From NCBI GenBank assembly GCA_016193385.1, contig JACPSF010000112.1, positions 1-17,801 on the forward strand: DNA of 17,801 nucleotides. The letters are read 5' to 3'. Shown here piece by piece: positions 6,790 to 15,730 of the stretch. This stretch comes from Deltaproteobacteria bacterium. GTDB lineage: Bacteria > Desulfobacterota_B > Binatia > UBA9968. A program made the translations under genes and the position numbers. The notes beneath the pieces were generated by a model. The model saw only the letters and a list, made by a program, of their open reading frames with translations. It made no database searches and was not told the origin of the DNA. Numbering within the stretch: the stretch's first letter is position 1; each line of letters starts with the position of its first letter.

Positions 6790-7098
6790 TAGTGACCCGT
6801 AAGAGCTTCGCGCTTACCTTCTCAGCAATTCCTAATACACGACCTCAGTCTTTACCATCCACTTTCGCAAACCGATCAACGAGCTTGCCAAGGAACGACA
6901 ATAACCCCTCCCGGCACAGGCATCTTTGGCCCATCTGAGACCTACGTCGCTTCAATGATCACGCTCGGAAGCTAACTTTCAGAGAATCTCTCCTGATCTG
7001 ATCTATTGAGCCTCTCTTCTCCCCCTCCGCAGGGTACTGAGGACCGGGACGCTAACGACTCGATCCCGCTGCGCGCCCAACATGAGAGGTAATCCGCG
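6790..7098. other. Intergenic stretch between vapC-1 and the convergent secreted-protein gene
   Basis: These 309 bases hold no open frame that looks coding on either strand. Near the left edge, 6799-6817 can form an imperfect eight-base stem (one mismatch) with a TTCG loop, but no T-run follows, so it is a weak terminator candidate at best. A small AGAGA...TCTCT inverted repeat lies near 6980. Nothing here looks like an integrase or recombinase scrap. Confidence 0.6.
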
Positions 7099-10000
7099 TC
7101 AGGGGCTGTGGGACGAAGCCGGGGGCCCGCAGCCCGGTCTCGTGCACCGCTTCACCAGCTCCGGCACATCTCTCGCATCGATTAGCCCATCTCCGTTCAG
7201 ATCACGAAGATCGTTAGGCCCGTTGGCGAACGTGTTGCTGGCAGCCTGGAGCAGCTTCAGATCGTCGACATCCACATCCCCGTCGAGATCTATGTCCCCG
7301 AGGATCGGCACAGTGATTGTCACAGTATCCGGCGCGCTGTCGGCCGCCCCGTCGTTCACGATGAGGCTGAATGTGTAGCTGCCCACGACCGAGGGCGTGA
7401 GGGTTGGCGTGGCAGTGTTTGCGCCGTTCAGGGCCACGGCGGGCCCTGCTGTCTCGGTCCATGCGAAGCTCAGTGGCGAAGGCCCGTTGTCGGGGTCGCT
7501 CCCGCCGCCATTAAGTGTCACCACGCTGCCCAGACGCACTGTCTTATCAGGTCCAGCGTTGGCCGTCGGAGGTGCATTCACATGGACACTAAAGCCTTGA
7601 GGGGGAATGTCCTGGATGTACTGGTCTTGCGCTATGATGGTGGTTGTCCCATTCCGACTTACCTCAAGTGTATAGGTATCGGTTGGCGAGGCATTATCCT
7701 TGGGAACGACGCTGATCGTGTAGTCCCCAGGGAGTGGAAATGGAATGATCACTGTACCGATCTGGTGTCCCGTTTCATCTTCGGCCTCCAGGTACGAAGC
7801 GCCAGGGATTTCGGCTAATTGGCGGGCAATAGAACGTCCATCAGGCGCTGTGATTTGAATATCCACAGGAGACCCGAGAGCAGCGACAAAGCAACCAGGA
7901 TCCAATCCACAAAGGATTGCGGAAAAATCACTAGTCTGTCGTATATGGCCCGCGCTAGTACTAAGTGGCCGCGTCGTGTTGATGATGCGGGGAACCTGAC
8001 CCACAGGGGCACTTCTGGGTATCGCACCTAAATCGGCACTGTCTAGTGGGATCACACCGTCCCAGCCTTCGGACAGACACCCTTGGGTTAAAATTCGGCG
8101 ACCGACAAACCCACGAATAAAAAAGTAGCGAATACGAGTCGGCAATATGACGTTTCTTAAGTGTTCCATAAAAGGGGAACGAGTGTAGTCAAGCCGCCCA
8201 TTCGTACAATCGAAATCTAAATCTTCAGCGCCTTGGCTAAATGGCTGGACAAGAGAAGCAAATGAGGCACCCCAATGGGGGCTACCATATGTTATAAACT
8301 GCGCTATTTCATTTACCGCCTCGGGAGGGTTGTCGGCGATATACGATCGCGCAGACATGCCGCCCATACTGTGCGCCACGATGGAAATCTTTTTGGTGAC
8401 ACCAGCAATTCTCAGCCCTCGAATAAAGCCTTGGACCTCGTCGGCTTGATGTAAGAGCCCGGATCTGCCGGTAGTATAATTCGCCAAGCTATTGCCGAAG
8501 GTCGCGGTGTAAAAATCAGCATCGAAGTGGAAATTTAGGATGAGAGGATTAGTTATTCGGGGGTCGTCAGTTTCCAGGTAGTCTAGTATACCTCCAATTC
8601 GCCAATGCAACGTGTTCTCAAAGAAGTCACGAGTAGTATCCCACGTGCTCGCATTACTATTAATTCCATGAAGAAATAAAATCGGGTTCACCGGTCTGGT
8701 AGCAGCCGGAGCGACTGCAAATTCACTGGGTCTTGCTAAGACAGCTTCCGAAGGCGAGCTCTCAACTCCATTTTTAACCGCTGTAACCTTAAATCGGTAA
8801 AGCTTTCCATTCTCAACAAAGTCGCCGTTGGCGAAACCGAAAACCTTGAAGCTAGTGTTCTGAATCAAAATCCCAGGCGGGTTTACGGTTCCGAGCGAGA
8901 TGAACGTTTGGGTGTTGTCATCAAAACGCTCGACAAAGATGTTGTAGCCATCAACGGGCAGCGGGGAAGGATCCCAGTCCAAATAAACCCGTTCATTGCC
9001 GACGGTCGCACGCAGTCCGGTTGGCGGGGGAACGAGGAAACTACTTGCATCTAAAGGATCAGTTCCTTGACTCACCTCTACGCCATCGCTCACTCCGTCG
9101 CCATCGGTGTCCGCCTGTCGGGGATCAGTCCCAAGCTGGAACTCCTGAAGGTTGGTCAAGCCGTCCCCATCGGGATCTTGGTTGGCATCCGAGGGATCAT
9201 TTGGGTTAAGGCTATGGGCAATCTCATAAACATCAGGAAGACCGTCTCCATCTGAATCAGAGAGCACTCCGGTTCCGGTCACTATAGGCGACGCGTTCCC
9301 CCCGTTGCTGGTAACGTTGAGATTGCTGTTAAAACTCCCTGCTGTGGTCGGGCTGAAGCGGACTGTAATCGCTTTGCTTTGATTCGCAGCCAGGCTAAAA
9401 GAATTATCTCCAACGATGCTAAACGGCGCACTCGCGGCTGCGCTCCCAGTGAGGGTGCCGCTACCGGTGTTCTGGACAGTGAAGGTCAGATCTTTTGAAC
9501 TGCCTACAATGATCTCACCAAAACTGAGCGACGTGGGCTCCGCCGACAGCACGGGAGGCAGTACAAGAGTCATGAGAAACACATCATTCGTCCCATCAGC
9601 GTTGGAAGCCGGGAAGAGAATTTGATCGTTGTCATTTAGCGGTATCGGGTGATCAAATAGAATACGACTAGCGACTTCGGGGACGACAGCTGTCACATTT
9701 TGTAGTGATGTTCCATCAAAAAAGAAGATATCCCGTACTCTTTCCGTTGTGGTAAGCGGATCTTTGCCAAAGAAGATCGCGCGCCCGGAGGCGTTGATCC
9801 TAGGAACTTGCAAGGCTACGACTGATGTGCCCTGAACGATGTTTTTAAGGGATAAGCCGTCGTATAGGAAGATCGCACCGCTATTGGCCACGAAAGCCTT
9901 ATTGCCAAAAAAACCAAGTGCTCCCGCATCGTTGATCCGGGGTGATGCAAATTGGTTAAACCCTGCACCTCCTGCCGCCGGATCACTGCCTGTTAGATTC

Positions 10001-10977
10001 TGAAGAATATTCCCGTCAAAGTAGAAAATCTCTGCTGTGGAGTTACTACTTCCTTGCTGCGCACGAAATCCAGCCTTACCAGAATTGCTGAGCGCAGGAT
10101 CATCATCATATCTATTGAAACCAGCCGCTCCGGCGACCGGATCACTTTCTGTGAGATTAATTAACGATTGCGCATCGGAATAGAAAATATCGGCTCGCAG
10201 AGACTTGTCTCCACGAAAAATTAAACGATCGGAGTCAGTAAGCTTAAGCCCGCTAACATAATCATAGCCTGCGCCTCTGAACACTGGGTCGTTGGTTAAT
10301 TCTCGCATCGAATTCCCATCGAAAAACCCCACACCCGAATATCCTGTGCCGCCATACCAGGCAACATGTCCGAGGTTATTGATGACAACGGCCTCTATGC
10401 GGCTACCAAAGCCGCATTGGTTGCTAGTTCCTGCACATATGGTGTTTACAATAGACCCGTCAAACAAAAAGACCTCGTGAGGCGCTGCGCAACCCCAGGA
10501 AGACTGGTGACATCCCGAGAATGCAACTTTGCCGAAGTCATTAAGATCTGCTTTGGTAAAACTGTTGGCTCCGGAAACAGGCAGTCCTTTAGACAGGTTT
10601 TTGAGTGATACCCCGTCATAAAGAAAGACGTGGAAGGATAAGCCAGCCCATCCTATAAAGACCAGGTGCCCGTTTTGGTTAAGTTTGAGATTGGAAGGAT
10701 TTGCAATGCCGAAGGAAGCAAACTCTGGATCATCTTTTGTGATGTTTTTGAGAGCCGAGCCGTCCCAGAAGAAAACGTCGCTTCGCGAAAGGGTAGGGTT
10801 GCTCCCGATGAATGCCGCTTGCCCGGCATTGTTAAGGTGGACATCTCGGAAGGTGTTGTATCCCGTCGCGGCAGGGCTACCCTGAGTCAGGTTTATGGCG
10901 TCAAATGACGCTGCAATCGAGGAGGCGGACAACCAAAGTAGAGTTAAGACGGTTGCAAGAGTACCGTATAAAGGCAT
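7099..10977 (-). CDS. Secreted multidomain lipase-like protein with NxxGxxAF repeats and dockerin-like end
   Basis: A 1292-residue exported protein. In order: signal peptide (1-23, cut near SIAAS); about eight units of roughly 50 residues (25-470) pairing an NxxGxxAF-type strand (NNAGQAAF) with FFxDGxSLxNLT ([14 protein letters not shown]), probably a beta-propeller; a choice-of-anchor D/ASH-type beta domain (478-570); thrombospondin type 3 calcium repeats (573-645); fibronectin III (651-748); an alpha/beta-hydrolase (762-1020) with [10 protein letters not shown], nucleophile S870 in [12 protein letters not shown] and likely H1011 in SAGHI; a beta domain (1035-1130); a PKD-type domain (1136-1223); and a dockerin-like pair of calcium loops (1227-1277). 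The hydrolase most resembles triacylglycerol lipases. No PEP-CTERM, LPXTG or type IX signal ends it. AT-richer DNA in its middle than in neighbouring genes suggests transfer. Function beyond esterase-type hydrolysis is unknown. Confidence 0.88.
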   Translation of the reverse strand: MPLYGTLATVLTLLWLSASSIAASFDAINLTQGSPAATGYNTFRDVHLNNAGQAAFIGSNPTLSRSDVFFWDGSALKNITKDDPEFASFGIANPSNLKLNQNGHLVFIGWAGLSFHVFLYDGVSLKNLSKGLPVSGANSFTKADLNDFGKVAFSGCHQSSWGCAAPHEVFLFDGSIVNTICAGTSNQCGFGSRIEAVVINNLGHVAWYGGTGYSGVGFFDGNSMRELTNDPVFRGAGYDYVSGLKLTDSDRLIFRGDKSLRADIFYSDAQSLINLTESDPVAGAAGFNRYDDDPALSNSGKAGFRAQQGSSNSTAEIFYFDGNILQNLTGSDPAAGGAGFNQFASPRINDAGALGFFGNKAFVANSGAIFLYDGLSLKNIVQGTSVVALQVPRINASGRAIFFGKDPLTTTERVRDIFFFDGTSLQNVTAVVPEVASRILFDHPIPLNDNDQILFPASNADGTNDVFLMTLVLPPVLSAEPTSLSFGEIIVGSSKDLTFTVQNTGSGTLTGSAAASAPFSIVGDNSFSLAANQSKAITVRFSPTTAGSFNSNLNVTSNGGNASPIVTGTGVLSDSDGDGLPDVYEIAHSLNPNDPSDANQDPDGDGLTNLQEFQLGTDPRQADTDGDGVSDGVEVSQGTDPLDASSFLVPPPTGLRATVGNERVYLDWDPSPLPVDGYNIFVERFDDNTQTFISLGTVNPPGILIQNTSFKVFGFANGDFVENGKLYRFKVTAVKNGVESSPSEAVLARPSEFAVAPAATRPVNPILFLHGINSNASTWDTTRDFFENTLHWRIGGILDYLETDDPRITNPLILNFHFDADFYTATFGNSLANYTTGRSGLLHQADEVQGFIRGLRIAGVTKKISIVAHSMGGMSARSYIADNPPEAVNEIAQFITYGSPHWGASFASLVQPFSQGAEDLDFDCTNGRLDYTRSPFMEHLRNVILPTRIRYFFIRGFVGRRILTQGCLSEGWDGVIPLDSADLGAIPRSAPVGQVPRIINTTRPLSTSAGHIRQTSDFSAILCGLDPGCFVAALGSPVDIQITAPDGRSIARQLAEIPGASYLEAEDETGHQIGTVIIPFPLPGDYTISVVPKDNASPTDTYTLEVSRNGTTTIIAQDQYIQDIPPQGFSVHVNAPPTANAGPDKTVRLGSVVTLNGGGSDPDNGPSPLSFAWTETAGPAVALNGANTATPTLTPSVVGSYTFSLIVNDGAADSAPDTVTITVPILGDIDLDGDVDVDDLKLLQAASNTFANGPNDLRDLNGDGLIDARDVPELVKRCTRPGCGPPASSHSP

Positions 10978-11438
10978 TTCTCTCGCAAAAGGGGAACGTT
11001 TCTGTATGCACTTAGCTACCCCGGTTCCATTTCTGGCCTCCCCTTCGGCTCAAAAATTATATAAGCAACGCTATGGACTGAAGCAACTCCCATTGAAACC
11101 TAAAAAAACAAAGTAAACAGCTCGAACGGGAAGGACCCGATCAGGCTTTCACGAAGTACGAAGCAAGGCTGCTGCCGAACAGGATTCTCCCCGGCAGACT
11201 GGGAAACGTGCGCCTCTTCTTTGACTGTATTGCGAGTGTGCCTAGGCGACCCAGGGCAAGAAGGATGCCAATGACATGGATGAATAAAAACCGTCGGATT
11301 TCCGGTGGCTTGGGACGCAACTCTCGAATAAAAGTAGAAAAGGAGAGAGCTGGTCTTATTCAAGAATAAGAAAACCCGATAGGTTTCTTCTCATTTATAG
11401 TAATATGTATAGCAGCGTACCCGTAAGGTTTTCCGACA
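10978..11438. other. Intergenic stretch upstream of the secreted-protein gene
   Basis: About 460 bases without a convincing gene. A minus-strand frame at 11100-11363 has no domain, odd composition and no good ribosome site, so I do not call it. The left part holds a candidate promoter for the secreted protein; the AT-rich stretch 11375-11430 precedes the degenerate nfo tail. No RNA gene or recombinase remnant is apparent. Confidence 0.55.
11056..11086 (-). promoter_or_regulatory. Candidate promoter of the secreted lipase-like gene
   Basis: On the minus strand a perfect TATAAT (11061-11056) lies 19 bases after TTGCTT (11086-11081), about 80 bases upstream of the ATG at 10977. The -10 is exact; the long spacer and four-of-six -35 reduce certainty. 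Confidence 0.42.
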
Positions 11439-11558
11439 CCTGCTTTACAGGATCATAGGCGCTTCTGGAGACTGCCTAGGTGCCTGGAGACTCCCAACCG
11501 CCCGGATCTCATGGAACACAGGGAGAATCCCAGCTTACTCAGAAGCTTGATTGAGAGA
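11439..11558 (+). pseudogene. nfo 3'-end repeat, copy 2 (degenerate)
   Basis: From 11451 thirty-six codons align without gaps to the end of nfo: RRFW, PRCLETP, PDLMEHREN, LLRSLIER against the intact and third copies. By eye 22 of 36 residues match copy 3 and 19 of 36 match the intact gene. A weaker match beginning at CCTGCT (11439) needs a two-base indel. The stop codon is lost and catalytic-loop residues are altered (KGPDLK reads NRPDLM), so it is decayed non-functional DNA. It sits about 70 bases before the control region of the second toxin-antitoxin pair and marks an older insertion boundary. Confidence 0.82.
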
Positions 11559-11631
11559 AAAGGGACCATCGGAAGGCCCAATATACAGGGGGCAGACCGT
11601 GGTCAAGAAAAAGAGGACTCTTTGCCTCCGA

Positions 11632-11667
11632 AGTACCTGTTTGCTATGGTACTCAATTGTAATACAA
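11632..11667 (+). promoter_or_regulatory. Operator-like inverted repeats before the second toxin-antitoxin pair
   Basis: AGTACC (11632-11637) and GGTACT (11648-11653) form an inverted repeat with a ten-base gap, and TTGTA-A-TACAA (11657-11667) is a perfect eleven-base palindrome. Both lie within 60 bases upstream of the antitoxin start, where Phd/VapB dimers usually bind. TAATAC in the second palindrome could serve as a -10. Confidence 0.45.
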
Positions 11668-11686
11668 ATTAATCACGGAGGACACT

Positions 11687-11971
11687 TTGAGATTCATCAA
11701 TGTAAGGGCGCTCAAGATGAAGACTGCCGATCTCCTGGAGGCAGTTCAGGAGGGCGAAGAAATTGTCATCACCTACCACGGCAAACCGAAGGCCATACTG
11801 GTTAGAATAGGCGAGGAGGAGATCGAAATGAAGGAATCAAAACGAAGACAAGGCATTTTGAAAAAAAACCATCCGTTTTTTAAGCTCATAGGGAAAGGGA
11901 TTGATGAGGCCCGAGATGTCAGCGCCAACAAATATAAATATGCCGGCCTGGCCGCCGAGAAAAAGCGATGA
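11687..11971 (+). CDS. Phd/YefM-type VapB antitoxin (second pair)
   Basis: A 94-residue antitoxin. The DNA-binding half shows the Phd pattern: FINVRALKMKTADLLEAVQEGEEIVITYHGKPKAILVRI (about 3-41). The C-terminal half is charged, with a KKNHPFFKLIGKGIDEARDVSANKY stretch that should contact the toxin. I accept the TTG start at 11687 because GGAGG stands six bases before it and it keeps the first beta strand; a later ATG (11717) would cut the fold. The stop overlaps the toxin start (ATGA). It differs clearly from the antitoxin at 6065-6346, so the two pairs are not duplicates of one another. Confidence 0.88.
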   Translation: MRFINVRALKMKTADLLEAVQEGEEIVITYHGKPKAILVRIGEEEIEMKESKRRQGILKKNHPFFKLIGKGIDEARDVSANKYKYAGLAAEKKR

Positions 11972-12369
11972 AAGCCGTTTTCGTGGATACCGGGGCATTC
12001 TACGCGGCCATCAATCAAAAAGATGATAACCATAGGGAAGCCAGAGTTCTCTTCAATAGAGCGGTTGAGGAACAATGGAGGCTGATCACCTCAAACTTTG
12101 TGGTGGCCGAGACCCATGCGTTGATTCTTACGAGAATGCGGAGGGACTTGGCCACGGCATGGCTCCGCAGTATTCCGGCCAGCATCATCAGAGTCTCAAG
12201 GGCCGATGAGGAAAAGGCCAAGCGCATCATCTTCGGCTATAGAGATAAAGAGTTCTCCTATTGCGACGCCACGAGTTTTGCCTTAGTGGAGCGCCTGCGC
12301 GTCAAGGAGGCCATGGCCTTTGATGCCCATTTTGAGCAGTACGGGAGATTTGGACTGCTGAGGGCATAG
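11968..12369 (+). CDS. VapC-like PIN-domain toxin ribonuclease (second pair)
   Basis: A 133-residue PIN-domain protein with all four acidic active-site residues: D7 in VFVDTGAFYA, E48 in VVAETHAL, D100 in FSYCDATSFALVE and D119 in AFDAHFEQYG. The FVDTGAFYA...HFEQYG form is the one often seen in VapC toxins coupled to Phd-type antitoxins. The ATG overlaps the antitoxin stop by four bases. The TAG at 12367-12369 is followed within about 30 bases by the third nfo 3' tail, so the toxin gene ends almost exactly where the host-gene repeat starts. Target RNA is unknown. Confidence 0.92.
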   Translation: MKAVFVDTGAFYAAINQKDDNHREARVLFNRAVEEQWRLITSNFVVAETHALILTRMRRDLATAWLRSIPASIIRVSRADEEKAKRIIFGYRDKEFSYCDATSFALVERLRVKEAMAFDAHFEQYGRFGLLRA

Positions 12370-12399
12370 ACAGTCCCGAACAGAAAAGATTTTTCTTGC

Positions 12400-12519
12400 C
12401 TGCTGATGAACGACCGGCGTTTCTGGGGAATCCCCATGTCCCTGGAGACGCCCAAGGGACCGGATCTCAAGGAGGATAGGGAAAACCTGACGTTGCTCAG
12501 AAGCCTGGTGAAAAGGTGA
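12400..12519 (+). pseudogene. nfo 3'-end repeat, copy 3 (displaced tail)
   Basis: Forty codons, [20 protein letters not shown] through to RSLVKR and TGA, match the end of nfo in frame with no gap (90 of 120 bases, 28 of 39 residues). A looser match may begin near 12387. It has an intact stop but no start, and lacks eight of the nine zinc ligands, so it cannot be an enzyme. It ends 29 bases from the stop of the convergent oxidase gene, a spacing normal for native neighbours. I infer that this is the original 3' end of the resident nfo, pushed 6.7 kb away by the DNA between. Confidence 0.9.
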
Positions 12520-12548
12520 GCCGTGGATTCCTTCCGCGCCCGCGCGCA

Positions 12549-13595
12549 TCACGCCGCTGGGCGCGGGCGACGCAGCGCGAGGTGAGCGATCCAGGCAAGA
12601 ACTCCCAAAGCGATGACCAGCGTCAACCCAAAAAGCAAGAAGCTCCCCCACTCGCCGCGCACGGGGATCTTCTCGATATCGATCCACTTTTTGAGGTCTT
12701 GACTCTGCACCATCTGGCGCGCAATCGCATTGGACGAAATCACGAAGATCTGCGCGGCGATCAGAGCAGCGCCTGTGGCTTTGCCTGCCCACCTCCAGTA
12801 GACCATTGCGAGCAGCGTCGCCGCAGGCATGCCGGCGCCGGCCAGGATCCGCCACAGAACGGGCAACTTGTCTTCGACCATCGGAGCATACTGGCTCGCC
12901 GCCGTCCCGTAAATCACAAGACCCAGGCCGTAAAGAAGCATCACGATGCCTCTGGTCCCTGACGCATCGTCTGAATCCTGGGCGAACCACTGCGCATCCA
13001 CCGCCAGAAATGCGCCGACCGTGCCGCAGGCCATTCCCGCCATGAGCAGGAAGCGGAGAAACGCCTCTCCGGGCAAAGCCAAGAACATCCCGTGGACGGC
13101 GCCGGCTTCGGAGGTCGCTAAAAAGATCGCCGGCCATCTTTCCGGGGCCGCGAGCAGAGTCATCGAGGCTGAGAAAGTAAGTCCGATCCAAAGCAATAAC
13201 AGCGAGGCTAGGAGTCCCGCGGCCAAGCGAAAGCGGTCAAACGCCGCGAGGTAAACACCGTAGTAAGCGACGATAAGCAGCGGAATCACCAGAAACCAGA
13301 ACCAGGCCTGAAGGATCGTGGCCGGATAGAAGAATTGCGGATAGAGCGTTTGAATGAACAGCAACGGAACGATCCCGGCGTTGATTCCAAAGGCCATGAA
13401 AAACGGCATCGCCGTAAAGAGCCTCTCGGCCGCCCTTCTGCGGAAATAGAGCAACAGCAAAGCCGCAGGCAGGCCGGCGAGCCAGAGGTGCATGAAGATC
13501 ATGTGCAAGACAAAACCGAGAACCTTGAGGGCTAAGAGGATCGATGGCGGGACCGGCAGTCCCAGCGGATCCGGATGCGGGATCAGCTCGACCAT
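12549..13595 (-). CDS. Membrane subunit II of a bd-type oxidase
   Basis: A 348-residue membrane protein with about nine hydrophobic helices, beginning after a short N-terminal loop (LALKVLGFVLHMIFMHLWLAG, about 21-41). Its place directly behind the CydA-like gene (three bases between stop and start) and its helix count make it the second core subunit, equivalent to CydB or the A' type subunit. Histidines in the first helices (H31, H36) and in EAGAVHGMF (about 174-182) might bind heme, but I cannot assign them. Two soluble-looking loops occur, near 206-216 (DSDDASGT) and 309-324. Sequence resemblance to classical CydB is low, as expected for the cytochrome c-linked branches of the family. The ATG at 13595 was chosen by its coupling to the upstream gene. 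Confidence 0.72.
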   Translation of the reverse strand: MVELIPHPDPLGLPVPPSILLALKVLGFVLHMIFMHLWLAGLPAALLLLYFRRRAAERLFTAMPFFMAFGINAGIVPLLFIQTLYPQFFYPATILQAWFWFLVIPLLIVAYYGVYLAAFDRFRLAAGLLASLLLLWIGLTFSASMTLLAAPERWPAIFLATSEAGAVHGMFLALPGEAFLRFLLMAGMACGTVGAFLAVDAQWFAQDSDDASGTRGIVMLLYGLGLVIYGTAASQYAPMVEDKLPVLWRILAGAGMPAATLLAMVYWRWAGKATGAALIAAQIFVISSNAIARQMVQSQDLKKWIDIEKIPVRGEWGSFLLFGLTLVIALGVLAWIAHLALRRPRPAA

Positions 13596-13598
13596 GGC

Positions 13599-14927
13599 CT
13601 ACTTTCCCTCGCGGCTGAGCCGGACCAGATAGGCAGCCAGAGCTTGTCGCTCCGCTTCGTTGCCGAGCCAAGGAGGCATGGCCGGATTGGTCCGGTGAAG
13701 ATTACGCAGCGCGTCGCGGATCAACTGCGCAGTCCAGGGTTGAATCAAGGGCCTCATCCCATTGTACCCCGACACGGCATGGCACGATGCGCAGTGATAG
13801 CGAAAGATGCCCTCTCCCACCTTGGCCTTCGCGTCGATCGGAAGGACGTTCAAGTTAGACCGCGCGCCCTTCGTCAGATGCGCGCTCAGGTAGAATCTGA
13901 GCCAGCGCGCGTGAGCGATCAGCCCTTCGCGGTGGAAAGAGTCCACATCCTTGACCCGAACCCCCGGAGCGAAGATGTATCCTTCGATATGATAAGGCTT
14001 GCGCGTCCCCTCGCGGACAAACTCGCCGGTGGCGACGGCCAGAGCGCCCGCCAAGAGGAGCAGGATCGCGCTGGGCGGCGTGATCCAGCGGGAACCGACA
14101 ACGTGTCCCAGCGCCAAGGCCGCAACGACCACAAGCGTGACGGCAAAATTCAGCGCCAGCATCGTCACCAGGATCGGGGCCCGCACCATATTCAGTTTCG
14201 CATGCTCGGGCATCACCGCGAGATACCAGAGCCCGCCAGCGATGATGAGGGCCATTCCCGCAAGCGCCCATTGAGAGATCCAACGAATGAGCCGATCTTT
14301 TGCCAAAAGCCCGGCATGCTGAAAAGAGGCGTGGAGCCCGATCCCCAACGCCGCCAGCGCCAGCGAGCCGCCCGTGCGCAGCAGCACCTGGGGCAAGAAT
14401 GAGGGATTGAAGAAGGCGACGAAAAATCCCCGCGCCGGCGACCACGAGCCCGACGTCAGCATGAAGGCTGTGATGCCCGTGATCAGCACCAGGCTGACCC
14501 AGGCCGAGATCGCGTAGGTCCAGCCGACCGCGATATGCTCGCGGGCGCTAAGACGATCCCAAAGATAATAGAAGGCGAACGCCGAGGCGATCTCCAGTAC
14601 GAATACCGCCCACTCGGCCGCCCAACCGAAGACGAAAATGTGGATTAGGGCGCTGGTGGTCTCCGGGCTTGCCAGACCGATCGTCCACCAGATCCCGACC
14701 CCGGTGACCGCACCGAAGACAATCGTGACAAGAGTAAAAATTCGCGCCAGACCTTTGAGGTAATCCAGAAGGCCTTGTGACCTATCCCGGTAGGCCCGGC
14801 GCACCAGATCCGCGAGCACAAACCCGCCGCCCACGGCAAACTGCGCCACAATGACATGGGGGATGGCCACGAGAGGGATGAGCATGGGAGCCGTTATAAA
14901 CGGTACGTACCATGCCGGATAATCCAT
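13599..14927 (-). CDS. CydA-like bd-type oxidase subunit I fused to cytochrome c
   Basis: A 442-residue membrane protein. Residues 1-330 hold about nine transmembrane helices with CydA-like features: AIPHVIVAQFAVGGG with H24 (the high-spin heme position), FGAVTGVGIWW (CydA GxxTG helix), FVFGWAAEWAVFVLEIASAFAFYYLWDRLS and ITAFMLTSGSW. The quinol-binding Q-loop of ordinary CydA is not seen. The C-terminal 70 residues are a class I cytochrome c: heme site C379-A-S-C382-H383 and probable axial M417 in NPAMPPWLG. The bd superfamily is known to include branches with such a fused c domain (called OR-C), thought to take electrons from cytochrome c or another donor instead of quinol. AAAGGA precedes ATG 14927. 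It would reduce oxygen at the inner membrane. Whether it pumps protons or is a detoxifier is unknown. Confidence 0.82.
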   Translation of the reverse strand: MDYPAWYVPFITAPMLIPLVAIPHVIVAQFAVGGGFVLADLVRRAYRDRSQGLLDYLKGLARIFTLVTIVFGAVTGVGIWWTIGLASPETTSALIHIFVFGWAAEWAVFVLEIASAFAFYYLWDRLSAREHIAVGWTYAISAWVSLVLITGITAFMLTSGSWSPARGFFVAFFNPSFLPQVLLRTGGSLALAALGIGLHASFQHAGLLAKDRLIRWISQWALAGMALIIAGGLWYLAVMPEHAKLNMVRAPILVTMLALNFAVTLVVVAALALGHVVGSRWITPPSAILLLLAGALAVATGEFVREGTRKPYHIEGYIFAPGVRVKDVDSFHREGLIAHARWLRFYLSAHLTKGARSNLNVLPIDAKAKVGEGIFRYHCASCHAVSGYNGMRPLIQPWTAQLIRDALRNLHRTNPAMPPWLGNEAERQALAAYLVRLSREGK

Positions 14928-14998
14928 GCCGATCCTTTCCTAATCCTGCCCACCCCCGCAGGGGACAAAAGAACTACCGGTGGCTGTCTTCGCTCCAA

Positions 14999-15730
14999 CT
15001 ATCCCGCCGGAATGACAATCCCTGGGAAAAAATATTGAACGATGAGCCCGATCAAGTATCCGAGAATAGCAGCGCCCACGGCAATGAGGAAGAACTCCAG
15101 CCCGGAGAGAAGAAGGGACCTGGCCGCGAGATAGCCCTTGAACACGCCCACGGAAAAGAGCGTCAGCGCAGCCAAGATGATGGAGAGATAAAGCGCCTGC
15201 ATGCCAACCAGGATCAGATAGGGGAGCAAGGGAATGGTTGCGCCCACGATAAAGGACAAGCCCATGACCAGGGCGGCCTGTACCGGACGGTTGATCTCGG
15301 CGGCCCCAAGGCCGAAAACCTTCTCCTGGAAGGTGCGAAGGAAAACTTTTTCCTCCTGCGCTAGCAGCTTCACGAGCCGGTAGCTCTGCTCTTTCTTTAA
15401 GCCCTCTTCGCTCAAGGCCCGGAGCAACCCCTCCGCCGCAAGATACGGCTCGCGCTCGGCAAGGCGCTCCGCCTCCGCAAGCTCCTTGTCAAAAATCTGT
15501 TTTTCCGCGCTCGAAGAAAGGTAGGAGCCTGCGGCCATGGAGATGGCGCCGGCAAACATCGCGGTCAGGCCGGTGAGAATCACCACGGCGTTGTTCTCCG
15601 TGGCGCTCTGCACTCCCGCGAGCAAACCCACCGTGCTAATCAGGCCGTCCTGGATGCCGAACACGAATTCACGGATCCGTGCCCGGCCCTCGATGACCTC
15701 CTTTTTCTGCTGGATGACGTCGAGAGCCAT
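14999..15730 (-). CDS. VIT1/CCC1-family iron/manganese transporter
   Basis: A 243-residue membrane protein of the VIT1/CCC1 family, which moves Fe2+ or Mn2+ out of the cytosol. The first helix has FGIQDGLISTVGLLAGV (24-40) and the second AMFAGAISMAAGSYLSSSAEKQ (58-78), with the conserved Asp, Met and Glu of the ion path. A charged helical stretch rich in Glu (80-145) forms the cytosolic metal-binding domain, then three more helices (about 152-240). The ferritin-like domain fused in the MbfA subgroup is absent. Its ATG follows directly on the TAA of the peroxiredoxin gene (no bases between), so the two are translated from one message. The pairing suggests removal of free iron during peroxide stress. 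Confidence 0.92.
   Translation of the reverse strand: MALDVIQQKKEVIEGRARIREFVFGIQDGLISTVGLLAGVQSATENNAVVILTGLTAMFAGAISMAAGSYLSSSAEKQIFDKELAEAERLAEREPYLAAEGLLRALSEEGLKKEQSYRLVKLLAQEEKVFLRTFQEKVFGLGAAEINRPVQAALVMGLSFIVGATIPLLPYLILVGMQALYLSIILAALTLFSVGVFKGYLAARSLLLSGLEFFLIAVGAAILGYLIGLIVQYFFPGIVIPAG

Noticed and set aside
11100..11363. 87-residue minus-strand open frame
   Set aside because: No domain, no ribosome site, mixed low-complexity composition; sits in the spacer before the degenerate nfo tail.
6065..12369. The two VapBC pairs as duplicates of each other
   Set aside because: The toxins share only the PIN active-site residues and the antitoxins differ in both halves; they are independent acquisitions.
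12283..13191. 302-residue minus-strand open frame
   Set aside because: Overlaps the oxidase subunit II in another frame and runs through the nfo tail and the vapC end; no recognisable family.
13575..14402. 275-residue plus-strand open frame
   Set aside because: Antisense to the CydA-like gene; composition is R, Q and H rich with no domain, typical of a GC-rich shadow frame.
14947..14975. CCTGC / GCAGG hairpin between VIT1 and oxidase genes as terminator
   Set aside because: Five-base stem only and no T-run on the minus strand; the operon may read through.
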